Source of the DNA: Acidobacteriota bacterium | GTDB lineage: Bacteria; Acidobacteriota; Terriglobia; Terriglobales; Acidobacteriaceae | Assembly (NCBI GenBank): GCA_021793595.1 | Contig: JAJYSL010000068.1 | Span: 1-17,614, forward strand | Length of the DNA stretch: 17,614 bases | Reading direction: 5' to 3' | Shown: one piece after another, positions 1-6,573 of the stretch | Layout of the letters: every line of letters starts with the position of its first letter | How positions within the stretch are numbered: position 1 is the stretch's first letter | Notes under the pieces: model-generated | Database searches by the model: none | Told to the model about the DNA's origin: nothing | What the model saw: the letters and a program-made list of their open reading frames with translations, nothing else | Made by a program: the position numbers and the translations under genes

Positions 1-2
1 GC

Positions 3-737
3 CAGGACGACAAAGGTATCTTCACCAGTCCGCTGCGACTGCAGCCGAAAGATGCCTACTGGCTCGCGCCTCTGGGTGCGGCCACTGGCTTCGCGTTCGC
101 CTATGATGCCGACGCCGCGCAAGCAGCTGGCGTGGACGCCAGCCGTACCGACACAGCCAACAAAATCTCAGACTTTGGCTCGTTCTTTGCGACCGGCGCC
201 GAAGGCGCGGGGATTTACTTTGTCGGTCTGGCGCAAAAGAATCCCAAGCTTGCGGAAACCGGACGTCTGGGCGCAGAGGCCGTCATCGATTCCGGAACCG
301 TGACGCTGGCGACCAAACTGGTGACTAATCGCCAGCGTCCCCGGCAGGGCAATGGACGCGGAGATTTCTGGCCCTTCGGCACCAGCCATTATCAGTGGGA
401 TTCTTCGTTTCCCTCCGACCATGCAACCGCGTCCATGGCGCTAGCCCGCGTCATTGCAGGCGAATACCCTCGATGGTACGTAATCGCGCCCGCCTATGGA
501 TTTGCCGAAATGATCGGGATCTCCCGCATCCTGGCCAATCAGCATTTTCCATCCGACGTGCTGGTCGGCCAGGCCATCGGCTTTCTCAGCGCAACATATG
601 TACTCAACCATCGAGCCCTCTATCGTCCCGGAGCAAAGAAGACCTTCGCATCGCAACTGATCGAGTCCGTCCGTCCTATTGCCGATCCGCGAACTCGCGC
701 CCTTGGAGCGTCCATGGACATTCCATTCGGAAGATAA
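3..737 (+). CDS. PAP2-family phosphatase, 5' end outside window
   Basis: This open frame runs in from the left edge to a TAA, giving 244 visible residues; the start codon lies upstream. The three signature blocks of the PAP2 / type 2 phosphatidic acid phosphatase superfamily are present in order: KLVTNRQRP (315-341, matching Kx6RP), PSDH (411-422, where the usual motif is PSGH) and SRILANQHFPSD (522-557, matching SRx5Hx3D). The two motif histidines and the arginines that bind phosphate are intact. Family members dephosphorylate lipid phosphates such as phosphatidic acid or undecaprenyl pyrophosphate, usually at the membrane or in the periplasm. The visible part has only moderately hydrophobic segments, so it may be an exported form rather than a six-helix one. 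An internal GTG at 132 could serve as a start, but conserved-looking sequence continues upstream of it. The substrate cannot be told. Confidence 0.88.
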   Translation, partial: QDDKGIFTSPLRLQPKDAYWLAPLGAATGFAFAYDADAAQAAGVDASRTDTANKISDFGSFFATGAEGAGIYFVGLAQKNPKLAETGRLGAEAVIDSGTVTLATKLVTNRQRPRQGNGRGDFWPFGTSHYQWDSSFPSDHATASMALARVIAGEYPRWYVIAPAYGFAEMIGISRILANQHFPSDVLVGQAIGFLSATYVLNHRALYRPGAKKTFASQLIESVRPIADPRTRALGASMDIPFGR

Positions 738-787
738 TGCGGTACGCGCCCACTTTCGCAACCGCCGCTTCCGCTCTACTCTGGTAG
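737..787 (+). CDS. Possible 16-codon leader ORF
   Basis: An ATG overlaps the stop codon of the PAP2 gene (TAATG) and opens a 16-codon frame, MRYAPTFATAASALLW, that ends in TAG at 785-787, one base before the GTG start of the next gene. A GGAAG sits 3 nt ahead of this ATG. The downstream gene has no recognisable ribosome binding site, so termination and re-initiation through this mini-ORF would explain how it is translated. The overlap could also be chance. This is a weak call, based only on spacing. Confidence 0.25.
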   Translation: MRYAPTFATAASALLW

Positions 788-788
788 T

Positions 789-2681
789 GTGCATATTCTT
801 CACCGAAAGTTCGTCCCGCCCCTCTGCCTTCTTCTGGCATCCGCAGGATGTCCCTGCCTGCTCGCGCAGCATTCTCCGGTAAGTGCGGTCGCTCCAGCCC
901 AGATCCTCCCCGGCGCTCCAGCTAACATCGCACAGCCCATCTATCCGCTGTCACTGGTGCGCGCCGGCCTCCATGGCACCGCTTATACCGTGTTTCAGGG
1001 CAGCACCCCGGAGCCGTTCGATGTGGAAATTCTCGGCGTCCTTCGTGACGCCATCGGTCCTGGCAAGGACATGATTCTGGCGCGCCTCACGGGCACCCAG
1101 GCCGAATACGACGGCGTGGTTGCCGGCATGAGCGGCAGTCCCGTCTATATTGACGGCAAGCTGGTGGGAGCCATCGGATACCGTATCGGCCAATTCACCA
1201 AGCAGCCCATCGCAGGCATCACGCCCATTGAACAAATGCTTGAAGTATTAAAGGAAAACGATAGCAAACAAATGCTGCACGCCGGCCCGCTGGCACCCCT
1301 AGACTCTGCCCCCGGAGCCGCCGAAACAGCCTCCTTGGCTTCCCCGTTGTCATCCTCACTGACCGATCCCCCAGCTTTATCCTTGCCGTCTCCCGCGAAA
1401 AGTCCCGTTCAGCCCATCGCTACTCCTATGGTCTTTGACGGCTTCTCCCCGCGAGCCATCGCCCTGTTTCAGCAGCGCTTCCGCGCCTACGGCCTTACGC
1501 CGGTATCCGGCCTGGGCAGCGCCGACCCAACCGCAGCCGATCCTGCACCGGTAGTGCCCGGATCCGCCATCAGTGCCGTCATCGTTGCCGGGGACTTCAA
1601 TATGGCCGCAACCTGCACCGTCACCTACGTGGATCCGAAACAGCTCCTGGCCTGCGGCCATCCCATCACCCGCTTCGGCGATATTTCCCTGCCCATGACC
1701 AAGGCCCAGGTGGTGGCCACCATTGCCTCGCCACTCGCTCCCACTAAGATCATCAACACCACCCAGACCATCGGCGCGTTTACCCAGGACCGCGAGTCGG
1801 CCATCCTGGGCGTCTTCGGCGAACAGGCCCACCTGATTCCCATCACCCTAGCGCTGGGCGGCATCGCGCAGCCGCATACCTATCGTTATTCTGTGGTCGA
1901 GCATCCGCGCCTTACCTCCGCCGCCGTCCTCGCCACTGTCTATCAGGCCATGGAAGACACCAATGGCTACAACGATCCCTCCACCTACCAGTTGTACGGA
2001 ACCATCGACATCGCTGGTTATCCTCCCGTGCACATCGACGACTGGATCGCGCCGACTGACCAGCAGGCCGCCAGCCTGCCAGTCGCCTTGGCGGTTGCGC
2101 GCCGCTTTGAGAGCCTGTATCAAAATCCGCGCCAGTTGCCGTCCATTCGGTCCGTGTCCCTCACATTGGACGCATCCGCTGGCACTCACTCCGCCGAACT
2201 CGCCGATGCGCGCGTGCTCGCCAACCGGGTGCACGCCGGAGACCGCATAACTGTGGAAGCGACACTGCGACCGTATCGACGACCGCGTCGGATTGTCCGT
2301 CTCAGCGTCACCCTGCCGCAGACACTGGCACCCGGTCCTGTTCGCCTCCTGGTCAGCGATGGCACCACCCTCGACCATACCCTGCACCTGATTCCCAACC
2401 CGGCTGCGCCGCCGCTGGGCTTGGGCGAAACCATCGCCCGCCTCAACCAACTCCATCCCAACGACCGCATGTATGTCACACTGCTGGCTCCCGTGCCCCA
2501 GGCGACGCTGGGAGATCACGATCTGCCGGGGGTGCCTTTGTCGATGGCCAATATTCTGCAGCCAACACAAAAAAGCGAAGGCTTCACCATCAACAGCGAA
2601 ACCGCAGTCGCCCTGGGTTCGCAGCGTTTGGATCTGGCCTTGAGCGGTTCTCAGATTGTCACCCTCGACGTGCAGCCGTAA
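789..2681 (+). CDS. Exported SpoIVB-like S55 peptidase-domain protein, Ser module before His module
   Basis: 630 residues. A positively charged start and hydrophobic run (residues 1-26, ending LLAQ) indicate a Sec signal peptide. Residues 58-155 match the serine half of SpoIVB peptidase S55 domains: a GTAYTVFQG strand, FDVEILGVL, then GMSGSPVY with candidate nucleophile Ser115, followed by DGKLVGAIGY. A Pro/Ala/Ser-rich linker covers about 165-215. Residues 258-360 match the histidine half: CTVTYVDPKQLLACGHPI with candidate His291, then NTTQTIGAFTQDRESAILGVFG. In Bacillus SpoIVB the His segment precedes the Ser segment, so the order is swapped here. The remaining 270 residues are beta-rich and unassigned. 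SpoIVB cleaves a sporulation factor, but this lineage is not known to sporulate, so the substrate is unknown. The start is GTG; the frame is closed upstream by the TAA at 735. No clear ribosome binding site is seen. Confidence 0.85.
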   Translation: MHILHRKFVPPLCLLLASAGCPCLLAQHSPVSAVAPAQILPGAPANIAQPIYPLSLVRAGLHGTAYTVFQGSTPEPFDVEILGVLRDAIGPGKDMILARLTGTQAEYDGVVAGMSGSPVYIDGKLVGAIGYRIGQFTKQPIAGITPIEQMLEVLKENDSKQMLHAGPLAPLDSAPGAAETASLASPLSSSLTDPPALSLPSPAKSPVQPIATPMVFDGFSPRAIALFQQRFRAYGLTPVSGLGSADPTAADPAPVVPGSAISAVIVAGDFNMAATCTVTYVDPKQLLACGHPITRFGDISLPMTKAQVVATIASPLAPTKIINTTQTIGAFTQDRESAILGVFGEQAHLIPITLALGGIAQPHTYRYSVVEHPRLTSAAVLATVYQAMEDTNGYNDPSTYQLYGTIDIAGYPPVHIDDWIAPTDQQAASLPVALAVARRFESLYQNPRQLPSIRSVSLTLDASAGTHSAELADARVLANRVHAGDRITVEATLRPYRRPRRIVRLSVTLPQTLAPGPVRLLVSDGTTLDHTLHLIPNPAAPPLGLGETIARLNQLHPNDRMYVTLLAPVPQATLGDHDLPGVPLSMANILQPTQKSEGFTINSETAVALGSQRLDLALSGSQIVTLDVQP

Positions 2682-2775
2682 ATATTCGCGGCTGTGATGT
2701 ATTTTCATTTAGACTCCAGTTTCTGAAGCCGTTTTTTCACTGTAACCATCCCGGGAAAGTAGAGAACCAATTCCA

Positions 2776-3783
2776 ATGAGCACCATCCATGGTTTTGCCA
2801 CGCATGCCGCCGGCGCGGAGCTATTGCCTTTCAAATACGAAGCGGGCGACTTGAAGCCCAATGAGGTGGAAATTGCCGTCACCCATTGCGGCATCTGCCA
2901 CAGCGATCTTCACCTGATCGACAATGACTGGGGCATGACCCAGTATCCCTTCATTCCCGGCCATGAAATTGTCGGCGTCATCGCCGCCATGGGCAGCCAG
3001 GTCAAGGATCGAAGCCTGGGCCAGCGCGTCGCTGTAGGCTGGCAGGCAGACTCCTGCGGTTCCTGCGAGTGGTGCCTGCGCGGCGAGGAAAATCTTTGCC
3101 CCCAGAGCGTCGCCACCTGCGTGCGCCGCCACGGTGGATTTGCCGAAAAGGTGCGCGTCAATGCCCGCTTCGCCATCCCCGTACCGGAAGCTCTGGAAAG
3201 CGAAAACACCGCTCCCATGATGTGTGGAGGCATCACCGTCTACAACCCGATTCGTACCGCGGGCATTTTTCCCGGCTCCCGCATGGCCGTGGTTGGCATT
3301 GGAGGTCTCGGCCATCTGGCCCTGCAATTTGCCCGCGTCTTCGGCGCCGAAGTCACCGCCATCTCCACTTCTCCCACCAAGGAAGCCGAAGCAAAATCGA
3401 TGGGCGCCCATCACTTCGTCAATTCCCGCGACAACGAAGCCATGAAGAAACTTGCCGGCACCTTCGACCTGGTTCTTTCCACCATCAATCAGGATCCCGA
3501 CTGGAACACCCTGGTGGCGGCCCTACGTCCGCGCGGAACGCTTTCCGTCGTCGGCGTGCCGCCCAGCCCTATTTCCATGCACGCCTTTCCGCTGATCGCC
3601 GGGCAGCGCAGCATAGCCGGCAGCCCCAGCGGCAGTCCCAGCATGTTGCGGGAGATGCTCACCGTCGCCGCGCGCCATGGAGTGAAAGCCATCACCGAAG
3701 CCTTCCCCATGGCCAGGGTGAATGACGCGGTCGCTCGCCTGAAAAAAAATCAGGTCCGCTATCGCGCCGTCCTCGGTATCTAG
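2776..3783 (+). CDS. Zinc-dependent, probably NADP-dependent alcohol dehydrogenase
   Basis: 335 residues, a typical length for the cinnamyl-alcohol-dehydrogenase / YahK branch of medium-chain dehydrogenases. It would reversibly reduce aldehydes to alcohols in the cytoplasm. The catalytic zinc ligands are visible as Cys38 (CGICHSD), His63-Glu64 (PGHE) and Cys150 (MMCGGITVY). The structural zinc site has four cysteines at 94, 97, 100 and 108. The Rossmann motif GIGGLGH is at 174-180. The end of strand beta-2 reads AISTSPTK (Ser197-Thr198-Ser199, Lys202), the arrangement that binds the 2'-phosphate of NADP in this branch, so NADPH is the likely cofactor. The ATG is the first start consistent with the family N-terminus; GGGAAAG at about 2753 is a weak and rather distant ribosome binding site. 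The gene is probably a single unit. The physiological aldehyde is not evident. Confidence 0.93.
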   Translation: MSTIHGFATHAAGAELLPFKYEAGDLKPNEVEIAVTHCGICHSDLHLIDNDWGMTQYPFIPGHEIVGVIAAMGSQVKDRSLGQRVAVGWQADSCGSCEWCLRGEENLCPQSVATCVRRHGGFAEKVRVNARFAIPVPEALESENTAPMMCGGITVYNPIRTAGIFPGSRMAVVGIGGLGHLALQFARVFGAEVTAISTSPTKEAEAKSMGAHHFVNSRDNEAMKKLAGTFDLVLSTINQDPDWNTLVAALRPRGTLSVVGVPPSPISMHAFPLIAGQRSIAGSPSGSPSMLREMLTVAARHGVKAITEAFPMARVNDAVARLKKNQVRYRAVLGI

Positions 3784-3833
3784 AGCGGGTCGCCGCATGC
3801 TTGTCAAAATACGCCGCCTCCCCACACCACAGT

Positions 3834-3883
3834 GAGCCAGCTCGCGCGTGAAACCATTCCCTTCCCGAGCGGCGGGCTGGCTC
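3834..3883 (+). terminator. Possible hairpin downstream of the dehydrogenase gene
   Basis: GAGCCAGC at 3834-3841 and GCTGGCTC at 3876-3883 form a perfect 8-bp inverted repeat around a 34-nt loop that may pair further (TCG with CGA). It lies about 50 nt after the dehydrogenase stop and just ahead of a candidate promoter. No uridine run follows directly, so it is not a classical intrinsic terminator. It could be a transcript-end structure or an operator-like element. Confidence 0.3.
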
Positions 3884-3898
3884 TACCTCGTGCGCAGA

Positions 3899-3907
3899 TG
3901 CTATAGT
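3899..3907 (+). promoter_or_regulatory. Candidate extended -10 promoter element
   Basis: TGCTATAGT fits the extended -10 pattern TGnTATAAT with one mismatch. No good -35 element lies 16-18 nt upstream. It would start transcription about 130 nt before the GTG of the four-helix membrane protein gene. Nothing else in the 3784-4044 gap stands out. Confidence 0.28.
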
Positions 3908-4044
3908 GGATTTTTCGGAGTACGCCCGCACTCTAAAGTCTTAAAATTTTCAGAACGCCGCCTTGCAGCAACCGTCTGCATCGATCCGAAAAGTACGAAC
4001 CGATCGAAACCTGGGCTTCGACTCAACGGAGGTGAAGCAAAGTT

Positions 4045-4863
4045 GTGAATTTGCGTCCTGCCAGAATCCTCATGCTCGCCTGCTCCTGCCTCATCCCATT
4101 TACTACGCCTTGCTTCGCTCAAACATCTTCCGCTGCGCCTGCTTCCTCTTCTTCCAATCCAACCACGCTGGCCGCAGTCCCTACCCTGGAAGAACTTGGA
4201 TTGCCTTCGGTCCCGGAAAAGCAGCCAGCACAGGATCCGGCGCCACCACAGTCCGCTCCGAAGCCTTCGCCGGAAAATCAAAATAACCTAGCCGCGCCGC
4301 CTTCCAGTAACGGCCTTTCGCTGCAAGGCCTCGGCTTCAGCTCCACCCAGATCCAGTCAAACCCGCAGATGCAGGCCCGCCTCAACAAGCGGACCCACAT
4401 GCTCAAAATCCATCAGGAACTCGGACTCATCACTGCCGTCCCCATGTTGGCTGCGGTCATCGCCGGGGGCGGAGCCAAGCAGCACTATGATAAGACCACC
4501 GGAACCCTAACCATCGTCGATCCCAGTTCAGCCAATGTGGATGTGCATATTGCTCTGGGTTCCCTGACAGCGGCGATGTATGGAGCCACTGCCTACTTCG
4601 CCATCTTCGCGCCAAAGGTCCCCGGGGTGAAACCGCGCGGCGCCATCCGCGTCCATCGTGCCTTGGCCTTCATCCATGGCCCCGGAATGATCCTCACTCC
4701 TATCCTGGGCTCCATGGCCCTCAGCCAGGAAGAAAAGGGCGAAAAGGTGCACGGCATCGCCTCAGCCCACGCCTTTGTGGCGTGGACAACGGTCGTGGCG
4801 TATGGGGCCTCCATCGTGTCAGTATCTTGGCCAATCCACTTGAAGTTCTGGGAGCATCCGTGA
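4045..4863 (+). CDS. His-rich four-helix membrane protein, cytochrome b561-like
   Basis: 272 residues. A signal peptide (1-25, ending CFAQ) is followed by a Pro/Ser/Ala-rich linker (26-115) and four hydrophobic helices at about 124-142, 168-190, 204-225 and 236-262. Each helix starts at or contains histidines: His123, His168, His204/His211 and His236/His242. This spacing is what a di-heme b561-type four-helix bundle needs, but I do not recognise a specific Pfam family and the heme claim is inferred. The start is GTG at 4045 with a good GGAGGTG at 4027-4033, 11 nt ahead. The stop overlaps the GTG start of the YceI-like gene (GTGA), so the two are translationally coupled. In E. coli the b561 homologue YceJ is encoded next to YceI, which supports an electron-transfer or membrane redox role. 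The periplasmic Pro-rich N-terminal extension is unusual for b561 proteins. Confidence 0.65.
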   Translation: MNLRPARILMLACSCLIPFTTPCFAQTSSAAPASSSSNPTTLAAVPTLEELGLPSVPEKQPAQDPAPPQSAPKPSPENQNNLAAPPSSNGLSLQGLGFSSTQIQSNPQMQARLNKRTHMLKIHQELGLITAVPMLAAVIAGGGAKQHYDKTTGTLTIVDPSSANVDVHIALGSLTAAMYGATAYFAIFAPKVPGVKPRGAIRVHRALAFIHGPGMILTPILGSMALSQEEKGEKVHGIASAHAFVAWTTVVAYGASIVSVSWPIHLKFWEHP

Positions 4864-5417
4864 AACGAATCTTCTTTGCGAATCGAAAAATTCTCGTTGC
4901 CTTGTTGTTCGTCACCCTGCCCGCATTTTGCCGCGCTGACACCCAGTGGGTCCTGGTCAAGTCGACCCTCTCTTACCACATGACCCATCCCATGCATCAG
5001 GTGGATGGCGTCAGTAACGCAGCCAAAGGTAAGGGAGTGTGCCACGCCGGAGTCTGCGATTTCCTCATCGCGGCCCCGGTCAAGTCTTTCAACTCCGGCG
5101 ACAGCAACCGAGATCTGCACATGCTGGAAGTCACACGCGGCGCGCAATTTCCCATGGTCGTGGTACGCACTCAATTGCCGCAAGCCGAAACAACTTCCGG
5201 CACCATCTATGCCAATCTCGAGGTCCAGTTTGCCGGCCAGACCGCTCACTACAACCATGTGCCCTTACAGCGCACGGCCCAGGGCAACGAGGTTCGCATC
5301 ACAGGCATCGTTCCGGCCACCTGCTCCGATTTCAAAATTATCCGGCCCTCGTTTCTGGCCATTCCCATCAGCAACGACATTCCGGTGCGCGTAGATATGA
5401 CCTGGCAGAAAATGTGA
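4860..5417 (+). CDS. Exported YceI-like protein
   Basis: 185 residues from a GTG that overlaps the preceding stop codon (GTGA). The frame stays open further upstream, but this start gives a proper signal peptide (KRIFFANRKILVALLFVTL, cleavage after FCRA at about 26) and operon coupling. The mature part follows the YceI lipocalin-like pattern: W30-VLVKSTLSYHMTHPMH with the early Ser/His-rich strands, a VDGVS turn, FNSGDSNRDLHM at 77-88 (matching the family's 'F.sGd..RD.hM' block), then FP at 97-98 and paired beta strands to the end. YceI proteins bind isoprenoid-type lipids in the periplasm, and some are linked to quinone or acid stress. Cys61, Cys66 and Cys155 could form a disulfide. Ligand unknown. 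Co-transcribed with the b561-like gene. Confidence 0.75.
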   Translation: MKRIFFANRKILVALLFVTLPAFCRADTQWVLVKSTLSYHMTHPMHQVDGVSNAAKGKGVCHAGVCDFLIAAPVKSFNSGDSNRDLHMLEVTRGAQFPMVVVRTQLPQAETTSGTIYANLEVQFAGQTAHYNHVPLQRTAQGNEVRITGIVPATCSDFKIIRPSFLAIPISNDIPVRVDMTWQKM

Positions 5418-5535
5418 CTTCGCGTCAGTTCGTCCGCCGCTGCGGAAATTCGCACCGTTCCTGGCGGCACATTCTCCCTATGAGAGAGTGGATAAGGCGG
5501 AAACCAATGATCTTTGTAGAACCTGCCGGTTGCGT

Positions 5536-6561
5536 CTAATGCATGGATGACTTCGCGCCAGAATGCTGTTGCTGAAGATGTTTTAGATAGCGGGAAACAA
5601 GCTCATATTGGTCGCTTGCCAAATAATCCACCCTGGCAAGGTACGCTGCCTTCCATCTCTGTTTTGCGCTCGCAAGGGATCCGAAATTGTAGCCTGGGAA
5701 CCATCCGCGACAGCTTAGCTCCGGTGTCGGAGCGCCGTCGAGAGTATAAAAGCGAATCCATAGCCCATTGGCGTGGGCATGCTGCACCAACGCCTGCAGA
5801 CGTGCAAAGTCCGCGGATGTCCAGGCTCCCGCTTTCGTCTGTCCGCCCTTCTCCACAACATTCCAAGGATTGTTCCACCAGCGGCGGTAGTTATTGGCTC
5901 GCTCCGGTTCCAAGACCGATGGAGGCGCCATTGGATTCTGGGTATTGGTGTGTACGGCGCCGAAGACTAGCAGCCGTCCACCCACGGGAACTTTGTCGTA
6001 AAACACCTTCTGCTGCGCATCCTGGTCGCCGGTAAGGACCAATACCGGACCCACGTGCAGCGCTGGAACATCTTGAATATTCGCTGTGCGCGGCGCGGTC
6101 GTCAGCCATGCTTGATAGTGCTGCAATACGGTCCAGATATAGGCGATGTGGTCTGGATTGTTATCTTTAAAATCCAGATTCAAGGTAATCAGCGGCCATT
6201 CAGCGCGGTGGTTTTCGCGCAAGGCACGTTCCACGATGGGCCGAATCCTTTCAAAAAAATAATTTTGTAGGGTGGGCTCGTGCCCGGTAAGCGGCGTCGC
6301 GTGGGCAACCACCGACCATGACTTGCCGGTCCGCAGATCGGTATACCAGCTCAAATCCTGCTCAATAGCCAGAGGAGTGCCAGCGGATAGTGCGCGATCG
6401 ATTCGATCGCTCCACCAGTCGCCATAGGGATAGCAATTGTGCGCATCCATCAACGTACGCGTTCCGGGCCGAATGGCTGTCTGCTGCGACCATACAAAAC
6501 CGGGAAGGAGCAAACTGACGCACGCCAGCACTCCGAGCCAAACAAACCTTCTGATTCTCAC
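5536..6561 (-). CDS. Exported PI-PLC / GDPD-like phosphodiesterase
   Basis: 341 residues with a Sec signal peptide (RIRRFVWLGVLACVSLLLPG, cleavage near FVWSQ). The mature protein begins like PI-PLC-like TIM-barrel phosphodiesterases: TLMDAHNCYPYG with candidate catalytic His41, then IEQDLSW with metal ligands Glu67 and Asp69, VVAH with the second His87, and LNLDFK (128-132). Later strands VLVLTGD, WIRFYTLDG (268-276) and YLASDQYE (313-320) fit the barrel's C-terminal half and resemble AIM6-like relatives of GDPD. It probably cleaves a phosphodiester outside the cytoplasm, but the substrate is unclear. The start is GTG, supported by GAGGAAG about 7 nt upstream (complement of 6569-6575), which overlaps the end of the PHP-domain gene 12 nt away. 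The two are therefore one operon. Confidence 0.75.
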   Translation of the reverse strand: MRIRRFVWLGVLACVSLLLPGFVWSQQTAIRPGTRTLMDAHNCYPYGDWWSDRIDRALSAGTPLAIEQDLSWYTDLRTGKSWSVVAHATPLTGHEPTLQNYFFERIRPIVERALRENHRAEWPLITLNLDFKDNNPDHIAYIWTVLQHYQAWLTTAPRTANIQDVPALHVGPVLVLTGDQDAQQKVFYDKVPVGGRLLVFGAVHTNTQNPMAPPSVLEPERANNYRRWWNNPWNVVEKGGQTKAGAWTSADFARLQALVQHAHANGLWIRFYTLDGAPTPELSCRGWFPGYNFGSLASAKQRWKAAYLARVDYLASDQYELVSRYLKHLQQQHSGAKSSMH

Positions 6562-6573
6562 CGTGATGCTTCC

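Noticed and set aside
1848..2708. 286-codon open frame on the minus strand
   Set aside because: Antisense shadow of the S55-type peptidase gene; Gln/Arg/Gly-rich composition typical of such shadows.
3069..3725. 218-codon plus-strand frame inside the dehydrogenase gene
   Set aside because: Different frame from a gene with complete zinc and cofactor motifs; Arg/His/Ser-rich translation with no domain pattern.
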